The position numbers were made by a program, and so were the translations under genes. From contig CM019172.2 in the NCBI GenBank assembly GCA_009739505.2, positions 34,471,873-34,535,872 of the forward strand: DNA of 64,000 nt, written 5' to 3'. Below the pieces are notes generated by a model that searched no databases, was not told the DNA's origin, and saw only the letters and a program-made list of their open reading frames with translations. Below, piece by piece: positions 10,399-21,074 of this stretch. How positions within the stretch are numbered: the first letter of the stretch is position 1; each line of letters starts with the position of its first letter. The DNA is from Apolygus lucorum (Eukaryota; Arthropoda; Insecta; Hemiptera; Miridae).

Positions 10399-13230
10399 TA
10401 GTCCAGTCAAATTAGCAGTTAGGGTTTGCATTAATTCCGGACAAAGCGAAACTTTTATGGGTGACTTGTGGGTGCCTATGGAACATGTTTTTAGTATATT
10501 CTACTAGATTCTCCTTGTGCTAACTTTTTGGTGCCCGAAAAACCGCGATTTTTCGGCACTTGTTTCAGTTTTTTGCCTATAACTCGTACACGATGCATCC
10601 TACGGAAAATGTTACTCAATCCTTTATTAAACAGGATGAATTTCTGCGTCGAATGACCACCTGAAACGTTAAGATCGGTTCAGCCGTTTGGCCGAAATCG
10701 ATCGTTGAAGTTTGGCGATTTTTCCCAAATTGGTTGAAAAATGGGTTACGCTCAAGTTTCAAGGCCTGTACATCAAAAACGGCGTATCCAACCAAAAAAT
10801 GTCACATAATCAAAGTTGTAGAGAATCAAATTTTGTGTAAGAAAAGCATCCCCCCTTTCTCCCCCCTCCCACCCGCCCCTACCAAATGATAGAATAACGA
10901 AACAACTTCTGAGTAAACGAAATTATGAGTATTGAAAACGGTGTTGCAATCAAAAAATGTCATATAATCAAAGTGAAACGTCTGTTGTTCAACTTACTAA
11001 GGCACTGAGGTACTTGTAATACTAGAAAAGGCGAAAGAAAAAACATTCTCCTGGTCCTAACTTTTTGGTGCCCGAAAAACCGCGATTTTTCGGCACTTGA
11101 TTCAGTTTTTCGCCTATAACTCGTACACGATGCATCCTACGGAAAATGTTACTCAATCCTTTATTAAACAGGATGAATTTCTGCGTCGAATGACCACCTG
11201 AAACGTTAAGATCGGTTCAGCCGTTTGGCCGAAATCGATCGTTGAATTTTGCCGCTTTTTCCCAAATTGGTTGAAAAATGGGTTACGCTCAAGTTTCAAG
11301 GCCTGTACATCAAAAACGGCGTATCCAACCAAAAAATGTCACATAATCAAAGTTGTAGAGAATCAAATTTTGTGTAAGAAAAGCATCCCCTCTTCCTCCC
11401 CCCCCTCCCACCCGCCCCTACCAAATGATAGAATAACAAAACAACTTCTGAGTAAACGAAATTATGAGTATTGAAAACGGTGTTGCATTCAAAAAATGTC
11501 ATATAATCAAAGTGAAACTTCTGTTGTTCGACCTAAGGCACTGAAGTACTTATAATAATAGAAAAGGCAAAAGAAAAAACATCTCCTAGATTCTCCTTTT
11601 GCTCACTTTTTGGTGCCCGAAAAACCACGATTTTTCGGCACTTGTTCCAGTTTTTCGCCTATAACTCGTACACGATGCATCCTACGGAAAATTTTACTCA
11701 ATCCTTTATTAAACAGGATGAATTTCTGCGTCGACTGACCACCTTCATTTTTTAGATCGGTTCAGCCGTTTGGCCGAAATCGATCGTTGAAGTTTGGCGA
11801 TGTTTCCCAAATTGGTTGATCGCCAAAACTTCAACGATCGATTTCGGCCAAACGGCTGAACCGATCTAAAAAATGAAGGTGGTCAGTCGACGCAGAAATT
11901 CATCCTGTTTAATAAAGGATTGAGTAAAATTTTCCGTAGGATGCATCGTGTACGAGTTATAGGCGAAAAACTGGAACAAGTGCCGAAAAATCGTGGTTTT
12001 TCGGGCACCAAAAAGTGAGCAAAAGGAGAATCTAGGAGATGTTTTTTCTTTTGCCTTTTCTATTATTATAAGTACTTCAGTGCCTTAGGTCGAACAACAG
12101 AAGTTTCACTTTGATTATATGACATTTTTTGAATGCAACACCGTTTTCAATACTCATAATTTCGTTTACTCAGAAGTTGTTTTGTTATTCTATCATTTGG
12201 TAGGGGCGGGTGGGAGGGGGGGAGGAAGAGGGGATGCTTTTCTTACACAAAATTTGATTCTCTACAACTTTGATTATGTGACATTTTTTGGTTGGATACG
12301 CCGTTTTTGATGTACAGGCCTTGAAACTTGAGCGTAACCCATTTTTCAACCAATTTGGGAAAAAGCGGCAAAATTCAACGATCGATTTCGGCCAAACGGC
12401 TGAACCGATCTTAACGTGTCAGGTGGTCATTCGACGCAGAAATTCATCCTGTTTAATAAAGGATTGAGTAACATTTTCCGTAGGATGCATCGTGTACGAG
12501 TTATAGGCGAAAAACTGAATCAAGTGCCGAAAAATCGCGGTTTTTCGGGCACCAAAAAGTTAGGACCAGGAGAATGTTTTTTCTTTCGCCTTTTCTAGTA
12601 TTACAAGTACCTCAGTGCCTTAGTAAGTTGAACAACAGACGTTTCACTTTGATTATATGACATTTTTTGATTGCAACACCGTTTTCAATACTCATAATTT
12701 CGTTTACTCAGAAGTTGTTTCGTTATTCTATCATTTGGTAGGGGCGGGTGGGAGGGGGGAGGAAGGGGGGATGCTTTTCTTACACAAAATTTGATTCTCT
12801 ACAACTTTGATTATGTGACATTTTTTGGTTGGATACGCCGTTTTTGATGTACAGGCCTTGAAACTTGAGCGTAACCCATTTTTCAACCAATTTGGGAAAA
12901 ATCGCCAAACTTCAACGATCGATTTCGGCCAAACGGCTGAACCGATCTTAACGTTTCAGGTGGTCATTCGACGCAGAAATTCATCCTGTTTAATAAAGGA
13001 TTGAGTAAAATTTTCCGTAGGATGCATCGTGTACGAGTTATAGGCAAAAAACTGAAACAAGTGCCGAAAAATCGCGGTTTTTCGGGCACCAAAAAGTTAG
13101 CACAAGGAGAATCTAGTAGAATATACTAAAAACATGTTCCATAGGCACCCACAAGTCACCCATAAAAGTTTCGCTTTGTCCGGAATTAATGCAAACCCCC
13201 CCCCCTTTTTTGGCTAATTTGACTGGACTA
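10399..13230. mobile_element. 2.8-kb near-perfect palindrome (foldback element)
   Basis: Arms 10399-11801 and 11819-13230 are reverse complements over about 1.4 kb, with a 17-base loop (11802-11818). The outer ends are TAGTCCAGTCAAATTAGC and its complement. The trinucleotide CAC directly flanks both ends (10396-10398, 13231-13233), which could be a 3-bp target duplication; a TA duplication is an equally good reading. Each arm has two full tandem units of about 535-540 bp plus a part unit. Every unit carries a GTGCCCGAAAAACC..GGTTTTTCGGGCAC-type small hairpin. No transposase was seen. Open frames across it are mirror products of the arms. Confidence 0.9.
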
Positions 13231-13806
13231 CACTCTTAAAGTTATTCTAACAGCTACGGGCCTGATTTCCGCCTGAGATGTATCCAAGGAGAAGTTACGG
13301 GAGACAGAAGAAAAACGTTCCCTCAACGGGTCGGAACGAGCCCGATCGGAACCGAAAGGGAGTTTGCACCTGTAACCGAACCTCGCTTTGATTCCCAACC
13401 CCGGAGGACGAACCGATCTCCGGGAAAAAGGCGAAGAAGGAAGGGGTGAGGAGGAGGAGGATCCCCGGTCAAACATGGCGGCCATGACTTTGGTTCGTAC
13501 ACGTAGAGAACCATCCCCCACCAGAGGGACCCCCGGGAACAAGCGGGACCTTGGAACAACGGTGCCCACCGCTCAGTTGAGTCTTGCCATCCACTGGGTA
13601 CTACCGGAGAAAAGTCTGTGTCTTGTGCGTTTTTTGAGAACTTGGATTCTGGGTCCTCCCCCACCACCCGAAAACAATTTTGGGGTTTTCCCCCCCCAAA
13701 TCGAAAAAGTGCGACCGAAATTCCGGGGATTTTTTTCGGAGTACCTCCCCGGTTTTTTTTTGGAATTTTTCGCGATTCGAAAAACGTGAACATTTTTGTG
13801 TGAAAA
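13231..13806 (+). promoter_or_regulatory. ovo: CpG-rich promoter and 5' UTR region of ovo
   Basis: Base composition changes sharply from AT-rich repeats to CpG-rich sequence directly upstream of the ovo start codon. It includes AACATGGCGGCC at 13472-13483, which fits the YY1/Pho binding core, and TCAGTT at 13573-13578, which fits the arthropod initiator consensus. An upstream ORF runs from ATG 13475 (a second in-frame ATG at 13484) to TGA at 13787-13789, 17 bases before the ovo ATG and in another frame. Transcript start, and whether this ORF is translated, are inference. Long open frames on the minus strand here reflect GC content and resemble no family. Confidence 0.55.
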
Positions 13807-13942
13807 ATGCCCAAGATCTTCCTTATCAAGAACCGGCTTCTTCAGCAGCAGTTGAAGTTGCTGGAGGCTCAAAAGAGCCGGGAAGAGCTGAGCCCTCCTG
13901 GATCACCTGAGCCTCTTTCACTCATCGTCAACAGGAATAATG
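13807..13942 (+). CDS. ovo: First coding exon of Ovo/Shavenbaby (partial gene)
   Basis: ATG at 13807 opens a 45-codon frame beginning MPKIFLIKNR, followed by a glutamine/leucine stretch, an acidic/serine segment, SPPGSPEPLSLIV and NRNN. It ends at base 13942, one base into a codon, before the donor GGTGAGCC. The MPKIFLIKNR start is the hallmark N-terminus of insect Ovo/Shavenbaby, a C2H2 zinc-finger transcription factor controlling epidermal differentiation and germ line. In Drosophila this N-terminal region is known to carry the degron through which Pri/Tal peptides and the Ubr3 ligase trigger partial proteasomal processing from repressor to activator. The zinc fingers (FTCRVCQK-type) are encoded by later exons not seen here. 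If unspliced, the frame would stop at about 13973. Codons are GC-richer than the surroundings. The family call is strong; the exon end is inferred from the donor. Confidence 0.88.
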
Positions 13943-14989
13943 GTGAGCCACGAATAACAACAAACTCTTGATTTTCAGGAAAACTCAAGTGCCGAACAAA
14001 ACAGGAACAAAATTACAAAAACTGCACAAATTTAACACGAAAAATCACACTAAAATACGTATTTTTCAGGGGGTTTCCCCAATGATGGGTCGAGATCCTA
14101 CATCATGGCAGCACATCAATTTCAAGTTGCTCTAAGTACAGTTAGGAATAAACAAAAACGAAGTTTAGATTCAGAAGTTTTTGGGTACAAATTTGAATCA
14201 ATGGAGAATTTGAATTAACACGTATGTGAAAAAGTTTTGAATTGTTAATCTACATCAGGAGAAATCCAACGGTGGGTTTACTCTCAATCGTACAAAAATT
14301 ATGTATAGTAGGACGGTACCTATATATTTCAGCAAAACTACCTAATACAGGTACAGTTAGGCAAAACTGTAATTAATATTTCAGCAAAACTTCAAATGTG
14401 TGAGTATAGGATGGTATGAGCCCTATTAGGTCCTAAAATGTAAGTAAGATTTACAACAACTTCCTTCTCCCACAAATATATCGTAGGACAAGTGCTTTGG
14501 CGAAAATTATGCGATAATGCGACAGTACGTCAACATTTTCAAATTTTGGGGGAAATCATTTAAATTTGGAAAGCTCTATCTGTAGCTACAGAGCTCCAAA
14601 ACCTTTCGAAATGTTGCATATTTGAAAAGGGTATCCAGTGAGCTTTTCGTCATTTGGCTCCTTCAGTGATTTTTTGGCAAAATCCGAAAGAGAATTCGAA
14701 AAATGTAGGTATGGGTTTTAAGACTGGTTAAGAGTGAAGCGGGAATTTTTGAGGGTTGCAAATTTAGTTATATACTGTCTGGATTGAACCCAACGACGTA
14801 ATAAAAGAGGAAGTTTATCCTAATAATTATTGCGAACTTCGACTACTTTTATGTCTAATGTGACTGGCCTAATAAACGTGTAAAACGTCAACCATATTCT
14901 CCAATTCATAACCACTTTCTTACCAAAGAAATGAAAATGGCACCATACCATTATTAGGTATAAAGGTTTCAGTAAACAACCTCGAAACA
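13943..14989 (+). other. Start of ovo intron 1
   Basis: Begins with donor GTGAGC at 13943. AT-rich and without repeats. A good acceptor-like TATTTTTCAGG lies at 14060-14070; an open frame in the correct phase follows to a TAA at 14216-14218 (see findings). No other coding signal was seen. Confidence 0.5.
14070..14218 (+). CDS. Possible short alternative second exon of ovo
   Basis: Downstream of the acceptor-like TTTTTCAG (AG at 14068-14069) the phase left by exon 1 stays open for 49 codons, including the residues SRSYIMAAHQF and ending SMENLN before TAA. Splicing 13942 to 14070 would remove a 127-base intron and give a protein of about 94 residues lacking zinc fingers. I do not recognise this peptide in Ovo proteins. 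An open run of this length can occur by chance. It is listed because signal, phase and frame agree. Confidence 0.22.
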
Positions 14990-15601
14990 GCTTTATTCGA
15001 CTTTGTCAATAGACGGTCAAAGACTTTGTCAAAAGACTTTCTCAAAATTCGAGATTTTGTCAAAAGACTTTGTCAGTTTAGCTAAGAAGCTATTTCCGAA
15101 GAGTTTAAACATTCGTCAAAAGACGGTCAAAGACTTTGCTAAAGACATCTCAAAATTCTTCTTGTCTTTTGACAAAATCTCGAATTTTGAGAAAAAGTCT
15201 TTGACCGTCTTTTGACAAAGTCGAATAAAGCAATTTCGCTTTAAATCCAAATCGTTCCAACGCTTCTTCGCGTTGCTGATGAGTCACCGAGATATGACGA
15301 AAACGGTTTACCAAAATCCCATCATCACTGAAACAAATGTTTGACTGCCCCTTCTGCATCAAGATGCTTTTGGGTTGAGTCGCAAAGTTTCAAATTCCCA
15401 TTTTCAATAGATACTTAAGTTTGGTACTTCGTTTCGATCTTTCGGATCTCTTCAGCTAAGCGTGTGCAAACCTAGCCTTTTCAGGCTAAGCGCTAGCTTA
15501 GGACAAAGTTGAGTTTTTCAGTCTTTTGACAAAGTCGGACCGCTGGACAAAGTCTCGAATTTTGAGATGTCTTTAGCAAAGTCTTTGACCGTCTTTTGAC
15601 G
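14990..15601. mobile_element. Foldback element with a 12-bp flanking direct repeat
   Basis: AACCTCGAAACA flanks both sides (14978-14989 and 15602-15613). The interior is made of repeated GTCTTTTGAC, GGTCAAAGACTTTG and TCTCGAAATTTTGAG-like blocks in both orientations, with inverted ends around GTCAAWAGACGGTCAAAGAC. No transposase. The long duplication would fit a Mutator-like origin (9-11 bp), but that assignment is inference. Confidence 0.65.
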
Positions 15602-15994
15602 AACCTCGAAACATTTTAACTATTCTCATTCAAAGCTGGTTTTGTACAAGATGAATTGAGAGTATAGTGCTGAACAGCCATACTTACCAAGGTATCTACC
15701 AGTTCCTTATCCAGGGAAGCGATTTGTACACTTTGATAAAGCGGTCTGAAAAACACGTTTTTCCTTGCATTTTGGGGTACATCACGCATCGTCCAATATC
15801 ATTGTACTCTGAAAATACAGGAGTTTCTACCAGTTGGTTCTCATAAGACACAATTTTAAATTTACTTTTTTAAATCACTTTGTGTCTACGAGATTCATGT
15901 TCAGGTAGGAAGCCATATAATATTATTTTGAAAGTATTATAGGAGACATCTAGGTGTTCAAAAATGTGAGGGTTGAATAACACCTTGAAACTTT

Positions 15995-16110
15995 ACTTAA
16001 CCCTTAATATCCTGAAGTATCTTTCAGGAAGTCCGATTTTTAACTAGAACAGTTAATCCACTTTTAAACCAAAACTGATAGGTAGCTGTTGGCTATTTTG
16101 ATACTTCAAG
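15995..16110 (+). repeat. Dispersed repeat R5, copy 1
   Basis: AACCCTTAATATCCTGAAGT, GGAAGTCCGATTTTTA and AAAACTGATAG recur in order at about 63693-63800 in the same orientation. Confidence 0.75.
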
Positions 16111-16199
16111 TTTCGACTGTGTAAGAAAACGAAATAAACAAAATAATTCTCGAGTTTACAGATTATATTAGGGCCTTCGAGGTACCTTCTGCCCTCATT

Positions 16200-16502
16200 T
16201 CTCATCGTGTAGGCTAATAGTTGGGTTTCCTCGTCAGAGATGGAGCCACTGTCAAAGGCAACACAGATCCCTCTATGAAGTGAACTTTCCCACCTTATTC
16301 CTTGAATATATTACTTTATGAGAAATAATAGACACCAACAATCCCACAAGGATCTTTCCAAGTCTCCATCTTCTACTCCAACAAAATAGGGTTTAAAGAC
16401 AGATTCTGCTGACTCAGTTAGCGCTTGTGTGGCCCTTGGAGAGATCATTCTTGAGCTGACAGACTGTAATAGGGCCTTTTAGGAACCTTCTGCTCAAATA
16501 TT
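16200..16502 (+). repeat. Dispersed repeat R4, copy 1
   Basis: Matches 58553-58822 in inverted orientation over about 270-300 bp: TTTCCTCGTCAGAGATGG, CCCTCTATGAAGTGAAC, CCCACCTTATTCC, GTGTGGCCCTTGGA, GGAACCTTCT. No coding content. Confidence 0.8.
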
Positions 16503-18088
16503 CTAGTTTTGTCATAATACATCTAACTTGTATGAGAAAACAATTTTTTTTGAACAAGCGGGAAATTAAGTACAAAAGCTGATTTCAATGTTTTAACGAG
16601 TACGTCAAAAATGTACACATTCACACCACTCAAGTCATCCCTTACAGTAGGCACTATTAGATTTATCATTGATGAATTAATCGAGAAAAAATGTTATAAC
16701 GAAGAAAAGTTTCAAATAGTTGTTTACTAAAACTGTGAATCGATTCCTTTTATTCCTCAGATTGATAATATAAGAGGAGATGGACGAGATTCCCCTCTAA
16801 ACATCTCTTCTAAGCTAAAATTTGACTTGACTCGTTGAAGAGTTGTTGACTCCAAAAAATATTTTGGACACTTTTGTTTTTAAAAATGAAATATGTACGC
16901 CAATTCTCGTTGCTGTCACTTTGAAATGAGTATTTTTTGTTTTTAAAAATTATTACACATATTACCATAAAATGTCACTTTAGAAATAAAAGGGATTGAA
17001 AACATACCTTATAGGAGCAAAGAGTTTTGAGTAGAAAATAAATCATTTCGCATTTCACGCTGATCCAACAAACCGTTAAAGAATGAAAAACGCGAAAATC
17101 CTTTCCCTGACCCCATTGATTGATTTACACAATCCATCAAAATCAATGCTACATGTTCAGTAAAAATTGTAGGTTAGAATTTCATATTATAATAGAATAT
17201 ATTATATTCTATTCATTAATCTACATGCAAAAACTGAATGTGCTGTTATTGAATGTCGGGTTCTTTGGGGACATCAACGCGCCAGGAAAGTAGGAAGGCT
17301 CGCTGTTACAGCGTACAGTACATCTCGCACGTTGAAGTGATACAAGCGGTTACTTGATATTTCTTCCTGATGGCAGCCTGAATAGGAACGAAGGTTCGGT
17401 TTCGGTTCTTCATTAACTGTCCACAAAGGCTCTCCGTTCGTTTTAGAACTGTTGGTTGCTGGCGTGGAATTATTCATCCGGAGATTATCATACATCCCGC
17501 GGCTACCGGATTTCAATTCTGTATTCGTAGTGACGCCGGCTCGTTTATTTTTTCGCGCTCTGAAATGTAAATTGCTGGCCGAGTGATTTGGAACGTATCT
17601 CGGAACGAATCGCATTCCAACGCCGAACGAATCGTCACGGGACAAATAGTGGGAAATTGAAGTGGAGTTGAATTTAATTATTATTCTGATAAGCTCATCA
17701 TGCATCCAAGCGACTATCTACACCGACTAAATTGAAGGTTATGTTGATTATTAGTGTTCCATCTTCTCTAGTCAAGTACCAACCGTAACATCGGGTGAAT
17801 AGAAGTTTCCAACTTCCGAACCTAAAATACAAGTAAGGTCGCTAAAAATTGGGTCTTCTTGAGTACTTAATAATCTCCAGTTGTCAGGACAAAATATTTA
17901 TGGCAGTGTAGTTTTTTAATATGCGCTGCTTCTATTTATTTATATATTTATTTAAAGATACAACATAAACACTGTATAAAAATGAAAACAATCACCGAAA
18001 AAATTTAACTAGTAGGTATTTTTTAACAGAATAAATATTGTAACTTTACTGACAGGTTGTAAAATCGGCTGATTCTGAAAACTACTCT

Positions 18089-18866
18089 TTCGTTGTCGTT
18101 GCCATTCGCAAGGTTATTCCTGACTATTTAGGCGAGGGGAGGAATTATTAGGCTTTTCCTCATAATAAATAATAAGTAAACATAAGTAAATTATATTACT
18201 ATATATTTTAATCATAGGTATTACGACACATCCTGCAGTCCAGGGTTATGACAATGGGTAGAGGAGGAAGTGGGAGCCAACCCTTATTATGCTCAATGGT
18301 AAATAATACTACCAAATTAGATTACTAGGTATAAGTGCAACTAAGCTGTGATGGGAGAAAAATTTTTTTTGTATATATATATTTCTATATATATTTGTAT
18401 GTATATTCAGGATGATCTATATCGATAGTGAACTTGCAAAACCATGTAAGTCGTTTTCCAGAAATTTTACAGGAAACGAGAAAAACTTGCTTCAAAGTGG
18501 ACTCAACACGTTGGTTCATATTTGTTGCTTTTGACGCATAGAGAAGAGATAGTCGAGTTTTTGCCAGTTGGGGTCCGTTTGATGGATCAAGGGGGTCTCA
18601 TTCTATCCAAATAGCTAATAACCTTATTTTTGAAAAAAATCGGACTTACATGGTTTTGCAAGTTCACTGTCGATATTTAATAATAATATAAATTTAAAGA
18701 CTATTTAGCGTTAACGTTAAAAATAAGTTTTAATAAGCCTCACTTGGGACGGTTTTTCTTATGATTTGTAGCCCCTGATGATGCCTGACGGCGAAAACGT
18801 TCGAGCACAAGTAAATTATATTATGAGGAAAAGCCTAATAATTCCTCCCCTCGCCTAAATAGTCAG
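18089..18866 (+). mobile_element. Penelope-like structure 1, 12-bp target duplication
   Basis: GAAAACTACTCT flanks the insert at 18077-18088 and 18867-18878. After a 31-base unpaired left extension, an inverted repeat of about 50 bp begins CTGACTATTTAGGCGAGGGG at 18120 and ends in its complement at 18866. Next to the right arm (about 18774-18800) is CTGATGA-T-GCC-TGAC-GGC-GAAAACG, a hammerhead-like core. A second inverted pair of 32 bp (18421-18452 and 18643-18674) lies inside. Long target duplication, short extension and hammerhead motif together point to Penelope-like retroelements. No reverse transcriptase is present. Confidence 0.6.
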
Positions 18867-19074
18867 GAAAACTACTCTGTGATCCTTTTACCGAGAGGTT
18901 ATTTCTATTTTTTTAAGATAAAAATTTTAAAAATATCATTAGTAAGGATAATAGTGAAAACAATCGAAAAACTGGTTCTATTCACCCGATCACACGGTAT
19001 ACCACAACCAAAAGGAAAAACTTGCTCTTGAAGAAATCACCGCATCAGGTCGAATCGCGATACTCCATATTGGC

Positions 19075-20025
19075 CCGATCCTCCCTCCAAAAATCCATTT
19101 TGACCCTTTGAGGAGATAGGAAATTCGTGATTTGGCGTCCTTTCGACTTGTTTCCACTTTCCTTGGTCATTCTCCAGTAATATTTTCCTTGTGAAAATGA
19201 CTCGAGAGTCGAAGAATCCCCCCGTTTCTGGCCATCAGGTCTCCAAAAATCCATTTCGACCCTTTGAAGAGATGAGAAATTCGTGATTTGGCGTCCTTTC
19301 GACTTGTTTCCACTTTCCTTGGTGATTCTCCGGTAATATTTTCCTTGTGAAAATGACTCGAGAGTCGAAGAATCCCCCCGTTTCAGGCCATCAGGTCTCC
19401 AAAAATCCATTTTGACCCTTTGAGGAGATAGGAAATTCGTGATTTGGCGTCCTTTCGACTTGTTTCCACTTTCCTTGGCGATTCTCCGGTAATATGTTCC
19501 TTGTGAAAATGACTCGAGAGTCGAAGAATCCCCCCGTTTCAGGCCATCAGGTCTCCAAAAATCCATTTTGACCCTTTGAAGAGATAGGAAATTCGTGATT
19601 TGGCGTCCTTTCGACTTGTTTCCACTTTCCTTGGTGATTCTCCGGTAATATTTTCCTTGTGAAAATGACTCGAGAGTCGAAGAATCCCCCCATTTCAGGC
19701 CATCAGGTCTCCAAAAATCCATTTTTACCCTTTGAGGAGATAGGAAATTCGTGATTTGGCGTCCTTTCGCCTTGTTTCCACTTTCCTTGGCGATTCTCCG
19801 GTAATATTTTCCTTGTGAAAATGACTCGAGAGTCGAATAATCCCCCCGTTTCAGGCCATCAGTTCTCCAAAAATCCATTTTGACCCTTTGAAGAGATAGG
19901 AAATTCGTGATTTGGCGTCCTTTCGACTTGTTTCCACTTTCCTTGGCGATTCTCCGGTAATATTTCCCTTGTGAAAATGACTCGAGAGTCGAAGAATCCA
20001 CCCGTTTCAGGCCATCAGGTCAACC
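19075..20025 (-). repeat. 156-bp minisatellite that is one open frame
   Basis: Six units of 156 bp (for example CTCGAGAGTC at 19201, 19357, 19513, 19669, 19825, 19981). As 156 is a multiple of three, one minus-strand frame stays open from about 20001 to 19045. The encoded 52-residue repeat contains STLESFSQGKYYRRI, ESGNKSKGRQITNF and VKMDFWRPDGLKRGD, rich in Lys/Arg/Ser. No ATG precedes the first unit after the upstream stop; each unit has an internal ATG. Unit differences include both silent and replacement changes. I recognise no protein family. It may be non-coding. Confidence 0.85.
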
Positions 20026-20950
20026 AAGTTTATTCTTAGCAACCTGCATTCCCTTCTAACTTTCCGCAGGTAGTCCTTTAGAAAGTCGTCTCACCCGAAA
20101 AGGGCCAATGACCACAGGGAAACCCCACTCTGACGATTCTTAACAAGGGGGAAAAGTGGAAGGTTCCTTTTAATGAGCTTTTATCTGTCATTAGCTGTGG
20201 GCCCTTAACCTGGTGTTTGTACTAGCTAATTGGTAAAGTCAGCTTTTAGTTTATATCAAGTGTTCGGCGGCTGCGTATCGAGGGTTATTCGCTTTTTCAA
20301 GGTATGTGGGAATACGCGGACGCTTTATTAGGAAATCCTTCCTCATGCAGATCTCGCTCACCTTCGTTCGACATTAACAAGTTCTCTTGAGGTCGAGTGA
20401 TTCTAATTATTTACATCCGAAGCCCGTTCGAGACGACGGTATCGGATCCAATTTAAACCGGCTCTACTTCCATAAGAACCTGTGTTGACTCCTTCCCGTA
20501 CTCTCCCCCTTTTTCGGCTTCCTTTCAAATGTGTTATATGGAAAACGTGTTAAAGGATCATTGTATACGAAGGCATAGTAGAACATCGTCTGAAATCAGC
20601 CATTAAATTCAACCTTAGAGTAGGTATATAATTCTGAAAAGGGTTTGCTCAGTCAGCTGAACCTCGTAGAAGGCATAGAAAAATCCTCCTTGTGCACAAC
20701 TCAATGTTCTGGCAGGTTTGTGAACCTCAAAGTTTTGAGCTATCTAATGATAAGACACTGCTGATTAATGTCTATCTTCGAGATAAGATTCATCAACAAC
20801 ATTGAGTGAAAGGGTTCTATAGAATTGCTGAAACTATTTGGAAACGATATGCCTCAAGGAAATTGCTTGAGTTCAACCTCAAAACGACTAAAATTCCACC
20901 GTTCTTCCGCATCTCCCTCAAAGTCCTCAAACTTGAAAGATTGCAACAAT
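20026..20950. other. Non-coding interval
   Basis: Looks single-copy. No gene, RNA or inverted repeat was recognised. Confidence 0.45.
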
Positions 20951-20954
20951 TTAC

Positions 20955-21064
20955 GCACAGAAACATTTTTATTCGATTTTCGGATTATAGATACATTGAG
21001 AAGTAAACCATCAAATTTGGATGGATTCCAAAGATTCATTATTGAAAATAATAAACCAAAAATT
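20955..21064 (+). repeat. R1 tail fragment
   Basis: TTTTTATTCGATTTTCGG, AAACCATCAAATTTGGATGG and TCATTATTGAAAATAATAAACC match the right part of R1. Confidence 0.7.
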
Positions 21065-21074
21065 TTGGTTTATT

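Larger units (their letters stand above)
15614..18076. other. Intronic interval with two dispersed repeats
   Basis: Mostly single-copy AT-rich sequence. R5 (about 15995-16110) and R4 (about 16200-16502) are annotated separately. A 143-codon open frame on the minus strand at 17274-17705 has no recognisable family and ends in AT-rich sequence, so it is not called. Confidence 0.45.

Noticed and set aside
12119..12598. Open frames inside the 2.8-kb palindrome
   Set aside because: The same frames appear mirrored in the other arm and cross hairpin units; no transposase or other domain is visible.
13228..13872. Long minus-strand open frames (113 and 168 codons) opposite the ovo leader
   Set aside because: GC-rich sequence lacks stops by composition; no recognisable domain, and they overlap the promoter and 5' UTR of a confidently identified gene.
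17274..17705. 143-codon minus-strand frame in the intron
   Set aside because: No known domain; open by chance in mixed-composition sequence. Conservation testing could reopen it.
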